A stretch of DNA of 64,000 nt from Mycolicibacterium moriokaense (GTDB taxonomy: Bacteria; Actinomycetota; Actinomycetes; Mycobacteriales; Mycobacteriaceae). The stretch is taken from positions 1 through 64,000 of the forward strand of contig NZ_QQBJ01000020.1 in NCBI RefSeq assembly GCF_003347205.1. Direction: 5' to 3'. Both the position numbers and the translations under genes were made by a program. The notes under the pieces were generated by a model that saw only the letters and a program-made list of their open reading frames with translations, was not told the DNA's origin and did no database searches. Shown here piece after piece: positions 60,177 through 64,000 of the stretch (positions within the stretch are counted from its first letter, which is position 1; every line of letters begins with the position of its first letter).

Positions 60177-60950
60177 CTAGCGCCCGGGGCCGGGCGGGCC
60201 GGCGAACGCCTGGGCGATCGTCAGCCACTTCTGCGCGTCATCGCCTTCGGCGGTGACGTCCAGCGTCGCGCGGGGCCTGCGCTGGGTGACCAGCAGGCAG
60301 AAGTCCTCCGCGGTGCCCGTCACCCGCTGCCCGGCGTCCGACGGCCCCCAGGTCCACGTCGAACCGTCGGGCGCGGCCAGCTCCACCCGGAACGGCTCCG
60401 CGGGTACATCGAGGCCGTTGATCGCGAACGCGAAATCGCGTGTGCGCACGCCGATATGGGCGATGGAGCGCAGCCGCGCGGTCGGCGGCCGCTTCACCCC
60501 GAGCGCGTCGGCGACGTCGAGGCCGTGCGCCCAGGTCTCCATCAGCCGCGCCGTCGCCATCGACGCGGCGCTCATCGGCGGACCGAACCACGGCAGCTTG
60601 CGACCGTCGGGCACCGTCAGCAGCGCATCGTGCAGGCGGCGCCGGGTGTCTCGCCAGTCGGCGAGCAGTGCGGCCGGCTCAGTGGCGGCGACCTCCTCGG
60701 CGCCGCGGTCGACGAACCCGCTCGGATCCTCGGCCGCCGCCCCGAGCACCTCGGTGAACCCGGCTTCGTCGTCGACCGACAACAGCGCGACGCGGTCGGT
60801 CCACAGCAGATGCGCGATCTGGTGTGCGATGGTCCAGCCCGACGCCGGCGTCGCCTCCGCCCAGCCTGCGGCGGGCAGATCGGCGACCAGGCTGTCGAGG
60901 TCGGCGCTCTCGTCGCGGAGGTCGGTCACGATGGGGGCCGCTGTCGCCAT
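60177..60950 (-). CDS. TIGR03084-family metal-binding (DinB-like) protein (Rv0036c-like)
   Basis: A 257-aa protein with an N-terminal DinB/mycothiol-dependent maleylpyruvate-isomerase-like bundle: [20 protein letters not shown] holds the first metal His pair, and [20 protein letters not shown] the second. A C-terminal SCP2-like domain (about 175-257) follows. It may act as a mycothiol-dependent enzyme; the substrate is unknown. It lies 10 bp after the MFS gene on the same strand, as in the Rv0037c-Rv0036c pair. Confidence 0.88.
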   Translation of the reverse strand: MATAAPIVTDLRDESADLDSLVADLPAAGWAEATPASGWTIAHQIAHLLWTDRVALLSVDDEAGFTEVLGAAAEDPSGFVDRGAEEVAATEPAALLADWRDTRRRLHDALLTVPDGRKLPWFGPPMSAASMATARLMETWAHGLDVADALGVKRPPTARLRSIAHIGVRTRDFAFAINGLDVPAEPFRVELAAPDGSTWTWGPSDAGQRVTGTAEDFCLLVTQRRPRATLDVTAEGDDAQKWLTIAQAFAGPPGPGR

Positions 60951-60960
60951 GCGCCACAGC

Positions 60961-62244
60961 CTAACTGGCGCCGCGGGACCAGCGGACGATGCCGGCGTGC
61001 GCCATCAGGCCGACGAGGTAGACCGCTGATCCGGCCGCGACGAGCCCCGGGGATCGGCCGTCCGCGGGGATCACCGCCGCCGCCGCGGCGAGCGCGACGA
61101 TGAACGTCATCCAGAACAAGGCGTCCTGCACCGCGAACATGTGGCCGCGAAGCGCGTCGTCCACGTCGATCTGCATGGCGCTGTCCGCGCACAGCTTGAC
61201 CACCTGACCGGCGGAGCCGAGCAGGAATCCGCACAGCATCAGCACCGGCATCTGCAGGCCGAGGCCGCCGAGCTGGATGCCGGTGGCCAGCAGCAGCGCC
61301 CCGTTCGCGGTGCGGTAGCGCCCCCATCTGGCGACGGCGGCAGGCGTGATCACCGTCGCGACGAACACCCCGACGGCTCCGGTGCCCAGGAACAGCGCGG
61401 CGATGCCGATGCCGGCGACGCTCTGGGCGTCCACGTGCCGGACCATCACCAACACCAGCATCGTGTTGAGGCCGAACACCATCCGGTGGGCGGCGAGCCC
61501 GGCCAGGGTGCCCGCGACGGTCGGCACCGCCACCGCGGTGCGGGCGCCGTGCAGCCATCCGGTGGCGACCGCGTAGGCCACCGAACCGTGGATCGCGCGC
61601 GCACTGGAGTGCGGCCCGAGGACGTGGGGAGGGAATCGCAGCGACAGCACCAGCGCCAGCGACACCGGGAGCACGACGATGAGAATGATTGCGGCAGCGC
61701 CGGTGTCGTTGGGACCGAACAGCGGCCGCAGCGCCAGCATGACCGCCGCGCCGAGCAGCGCGCCCGCGCCGCCGGTGGCCGTCGCGACCGAGTTCATGGT
61801 CACGACCTGCTTGCGGGGTACCACGTCGGGCAGCGCGGCTGACAGGCCCGCGGACACGAAGCGGGTGAAGCCGTTGACGATCAGCGCACCCAGCAGGATC
61901 GCGAGATCGCCGGCACCCGCGAACAGCAGCGCGGCGATGGCGAGCACGAAGACGACGCGGGCGCTGTTGGCGCCGATCAGCACCAGCCGGCGATCCCAGC
62001 GGTCGAGCAGCGCGCCCGCGAACGGGCCCAGCACCGAGTAGGGCAGGTACAGCACGGCGAAGGCGGCGGCGATCTCCCACGGGCCCGCCGCGCGCTCGGG
62101 GTTGAACAGCAGCCCGCCCGCCAGCCCGGCTTGAAACAGTCCGTCGCCGAACTGGCTTGCCGTCCGCAATTCCAGCAGTCGCCGGAACTCGACGAGGCCG
62201 CGCACCGACCGCAGCAGGGCCATCGGTGAGTGCGCGTCAACCAC
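60961..62244 (-). CDS. MFS transporter (Rv0037c-like)
   Basis: A 427-aa major facilitator protein with about 12 membrane segments. The loop [29 protein letters not shown] after segment 2 is typical of MFS drug-export-type carriers. The substrate is unknown. The GTG start has no SD; TACTGT lies 8 bases upstream, suggesting a leaderless mRNA. It is divergent from yqgE. Confidence 0.85.
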   Translation of the reverse strand: MVDAHSPMALLRSVRGLVEFRRLLELRTASQFGDGLFQAGLAGGLLFNPERAAGPWEIAAAFAVLYLPYSVLGPFAGALLDRWDRRLVLIGANSARVVFVLAIAALLFAGAGDLAILLGALIVNGFTRFVSAGLSAALPDVVPRKQVVTMNSVATATGGAGALLGAAVMLALRPLFGPNDTGAAAIILIVVLPVSLALVLSLRFPPHVLGPHSSARAIHGSVAYAVATGWLHGARTAVAVPTVAGTLAGLAAHRMVFGLNTMLVLVMVRHVDAQSVAGIGIAALFLGTGAVGVFVATVITPAAVARWGRYRTANGALLLATGIQLGGLGLQMPVLMLCGFLLGSAGQVVKLCADSAMQIDVDDALRGHMFAVQDALFWMTFIVALAAAAAVIPADGRSPGLVAAGSAVYLVGLMAHAGIVRWSRGAS

Positions 62245-62252
62245 GAGAATTC

Positions 62253-62258
62253 ACAGTA
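62253..62258 (-). promoter_or_regulatory. Putative leaderless -10 element for the MFS gene
   Basis: TACTGT on the minus strand ends 8 bases before the GTG at 62244. No Shine-Dalgarno sequence lies between. Confidence 0.4.
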
Positions 62259-62322
62259 CAAATATCCCGGCGGGCCGCGCTTGTTCGCCACCTCGACCGT
62301 TCGCTGGTGACATGATGGTGGG

Positions 62323-62928
62323 GTGGCGCAGTCAGATGATCCGGAGGACTTTGTCGCTCCGACCGCCAACCGGGTGCGCGCCGGAACTCTGCTGCTGGCA
62401 AACACCGATCTGCTCGAGCCGACCTTCCGGCGCAGCGTCATCTACATCGTCGAGCACAACGACGGCGGCACGCTCGGCGTGGTGCTGAACCGGCCCAGCG
62501 AGACCGCGGTCTACAACGTGCTGCCGCAGTGGGCGAAGCTGGCCACCAAGCCGAAGACCATGTTCATCGGCGGCCCGGTCAAGCGCGATGCCGCGCTGTG
62601 TCTGGCCACCCTGCGGGTGGGCACCGACCCCAGCGGGGTGCCGGGCATCCGGCATGTGCAGGGCCGCATGGTGATGATCGACCTGGACGCCGAACCGGAG
62701 AACATCGCGCCGATGGTCGAGGGGGTGCGCATCTTCGCCGGCTACTCGGGCTGGACGATCGGTCAGCTGGAGGGCGAGATCGAGCGCGACGACTGGATCG
62801 TGTTGTCGGCCCTGCCGTCCGACGTGCTGGCCGAGTCGCGGGTGGACCTTTGGGGGCGGGTGCTGCGCAGGCAGCCGCTACCGCTGTCGATGCTGGCGAC
62901 CCACCCGATCGATATCAGCCGCAATTAG
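62323..62928 (+). CDS. YqgE/AlgH-family protein (UPF0301, Rv0038-like)
   Basis: A 201-aa protein of the YqgE/AlgH family, starting AQSDDPEDFVAPTANRVRAGTLLLANTDLLEPTFRRSVIYIVEHNDGGTLGVVLNRPS, with GGPV, VRIFAGYSGWTIGQLEGEI and DDWIVLSALPSDVL. The molecular role is unknown; AlgH was linked to alginate regulation in Pseudomonas. The GTG start has a G-rich stretch upstream. Its 3' end overlaps the next, convergent gene by 4 bp. Confidence 0.92.
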   Translation: MAQSDDPEDFVAPTANRVRAGTLLLANTDLLEPTFRRSVIYIVEHNDGGTLGVVLNRPSETAVYNVLPQWAKLATKPKTMFIGGPVKRDAALCLATLRVGTDPSGVPGIRHVQGRMVMIDLDAEPENIAPMVEGVRIFAGYSGWTIGQLEGEIERDDWIVLSALPSDVLAESRVDLWGRVLRRQPLPLSMLATHPIDISRN

Positions 62929-63290
62929 TTTCGCGACAGCGTGCACGTCGCGCAGGCGCCGGCGGCACAGCCGCCCGCGGGGCTGGCGCAGGACGCGCCC
63001 GCCCCTGCCCGCGCCGCCACGAACTTCGCGCTCTGCCAGCAGCCCGCAGCGACGGTGGCGACCGCGCCTATCACGCAGACGAGCAACACGACGAGCCCGG
63101 TTTCGGGCTGCGACGACAGCGCCACCACGCCGGCGACGGTGAGCATCGCCGCGGCGGCCAACTGAGTCGGGGCCACCGCGCGAAGCACCTGCCGGACCAT
63201 GTCGGCGGAGCGGGGCCGGGTCAGCGTCCAGACGCCGAGCGCGGCGGTCGCGAAGGCAGCGAGCAGACAACCCACCGCCGCGACAAGCAT
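62925..63290 (-). CDS. Small membrane protein with Cys-rich tail (Rv0039c-like)
   Basis: A 121-aa protein with a signal-like N-terminal helix (MLVAAVGCLLAAFATAALGVW), two further hydrophobic segments (about 45-60 and 67-87) and a Cys-rich C-terminus, C-ASPAGG-C-AAGA-C-AT-C. The function is unknown. The Cys cluster could bind metal or form disulfides. The ATG at 63290 is chosen because it begins the membrane segment; the upstream open frame is Arg/Pro-rich and unlike a protein start. Confidence 0.8.
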   Translation of the reverse strand: MLVAAVGCLLAAFATAALGVWTLTRPRSADMVRQVLRAVAPTQLAAAAMLTVAGVVALSSQPETGLVVLLVCVIGAVATVAAGCWQSAKFVAARAGAGASCASPAGGCAAGACATCTLSRN

Positions 63291-63324
63291 GCGGCCCACC
63301 TTAGGCGGCGGGCCTCGCGACGCG

Positions 63325-64000
63325 CTACCGGGGAGGCGCCTGCGGCAGGGTTTGGGCCGCCGGGGTCGCCGCGGGCGCGGGCGCACCCGGCGTACTGATC
63401 TGGAACCCGTTGGTGATCGCCTCGGTCGCATCGGCGGCGGCGACGGCTTCGCCTGCGGTGGTGGTCACCGACAGCGTCACCAGATACTTGTCGGGGCCCG
63501 CGGTCGCGATGGTGTGCCTGCGCGACGTGTTGAGCGTCATGTTGTTCTCGCGGTAGGTGCCCTCGATGGTCGATGACGGCATGCCGCCGAAATCGGCCAG
63601 CGATGCGTTGGTGGTGCGCCAGGCGGTCTGCTCCTGGGCATCGATGTAGCCGTGGGTGATGGCCTCCTTGGGGTCGAAGTCCCCGCCGACCAGCTTGTAG
63701 ACCACCAGCGCCGCGTTGGAGGTGTAGATGCCGTCGCCCCCGACCCGGTCGGCGATCACCGCGAACGCATCGGGCACGTTCGGGTCCGGCACCTGCGACC
63801 AGCCGCGCGGCATGGGCAGCACGATGTTGAGCGCCTTGAAACCGTTGGCCACCTGCGGTTCGAGCTTGACGCCCTTCTCCTTGAGGAAGTCGCTCAGGGT
63901 CACCGAGGTGGCAGGCACCACGGTCTCCGGTGTGGCCGCAGCGGCAGCGGGCAGCACCCCGGGGGACGCCAGCGACTGGGCCTGCGTCGCGGACGCGGCA
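63325..64000 (-). CDS. Mtc28/LpqN-family secreted protein, 5' end outside the window
   Basis: A proline-rich secreted protein of the LpqN family, homologous to the 28-kDa antigen Mtc28 (Rv0040c). The conserved domain covers [51 protein letters not shown]... [22 protein letters not shown], with an Ala/Pro-rich tail. Although a GTG at 63957 could serve as a start, the frame stays open to the window edge with an Ala-rich segment ([11 protein letters not shown]), so the signal peptide and true start lie beyond 64000. Confidence 0.85.
   Translation of the reverse strand, partial: AASATQAQSLASPGVLPAAAAATPETVVPATSVTLSDFLKEKGVKLEPQVANGFKALNIVLPMPRGWSQVPDPNVPDAFAVIADRVGGDGIYTSNAALVVYKLVGGDFDPKEAITHGYIDAQEQTAWRTTNASLADFGGMPSSTIEGTYRENNMTLNTSRRHTIATAGPDKYLVTLSVTTTAGEAVAAADATEAITNGFQISTPGAPAPAATPAAQTLPQAPPR

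Overview
The window is the chromosomal origin region of a mycobacterium, most likely a rapidly growing Mycolicibacterium-type species. The evidence is high GC, the order rpmH-dnaA-dnaN-gnd-recF-DUF721-gyrB-gyrA, two parS sites beside parA/parB, the PknA/PknB/PstP/RodA/PbpA/FhaA/FhaB cluster, CrgA, CwsA, CwlM and SigM, and many GTG or TTG starts. A gnd gene between dnaN and recF is, from memory, typical of M. smegmatis relatives and absent from M. tuberculosis. Comparisons with M. tuberculosis (Rv numbers) are from recall; no search was run. The window runs opposite to the usual dnaA-forward map.

Layout. 1-10.3 kb: tRNA-Leu, then a plus-strand signalling and cell-wall operon (fhaA, fhaB, pstP, rodA, pbpA, pknA, pknB) joined by 4-bp overlaps and by 9-codon mini-ORFs. 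10.2-14.4 kb: trpG/pabA, a DUF881 protein, crgA, a PH-domain membrane protein, ppiA, cwsA and a deazaflavin (F420) nitroreductase. 14.4-23.6 kb: a complete mce lipid-transport operon (yrbEA, yrbEB, mceA-F) on the minus strand, between tRNA-Ala and the nitroreductase. This is the main accessory block. 23.7-33.5 kb: tRNA-Ala, tRNA-Ile, a DUF3566 protein, gyrA, gyrB, DUF721, recF, gnd, dnaN. 33.5-36.1 kb: oriC, dnaA, and an rpmH/dnaA promoter region with canonical DnaA boxes. 36.1-41.3 kb: rpmH, rnpA, yidD, yidC, khpB (jag), rsmG, parA, parB. 41.5-47.6 kb: a GNAT-like protein, two glyoxalase-fold genes around a palindromic operator, cwlM, trxA, trxB, rsmA, sigM. 47.7-56.7 kb: the MurJ-pseudokinase fusion mviN, a DUF6049 protein, mutT4, then divergently pcnA and an Asp-rich repeat protein. 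56.7-64 kb: a cyclase/ATPase/TPR regulator, a TIGR03084 protein, an MFS transporter, yqgE, a small Cys-tailed membrane protein, and a cut-off Mtc28/LpqN-like gene.

How the genes work together. The window joins replication initiation and origin segregation (dnaA, dnaN, gyrase, parABS) with control of cell-wall growth. PknB, its phosphatase PstP, the FHA readers FhaA/FhaB, the lipid II flippase-pseudokinase MviN and the MurA activator CwlM form one known regulatory circuit and are all encoded here. RodA/PbpA, CrgA and CwsA add elongation and division functions.

Points for follow-up: tandem 9-codon upstream ORFs before pstP and a similar one before pknA; the mce operon beside tRNA-Ala; parS sites inside rsmG and parA codons; intergenic hairpins sharing GATTTCG ends; an isolated perfect DnaA box near crgA; and a synteny break between the Rv3906c-type and Rv0036c-type genes.
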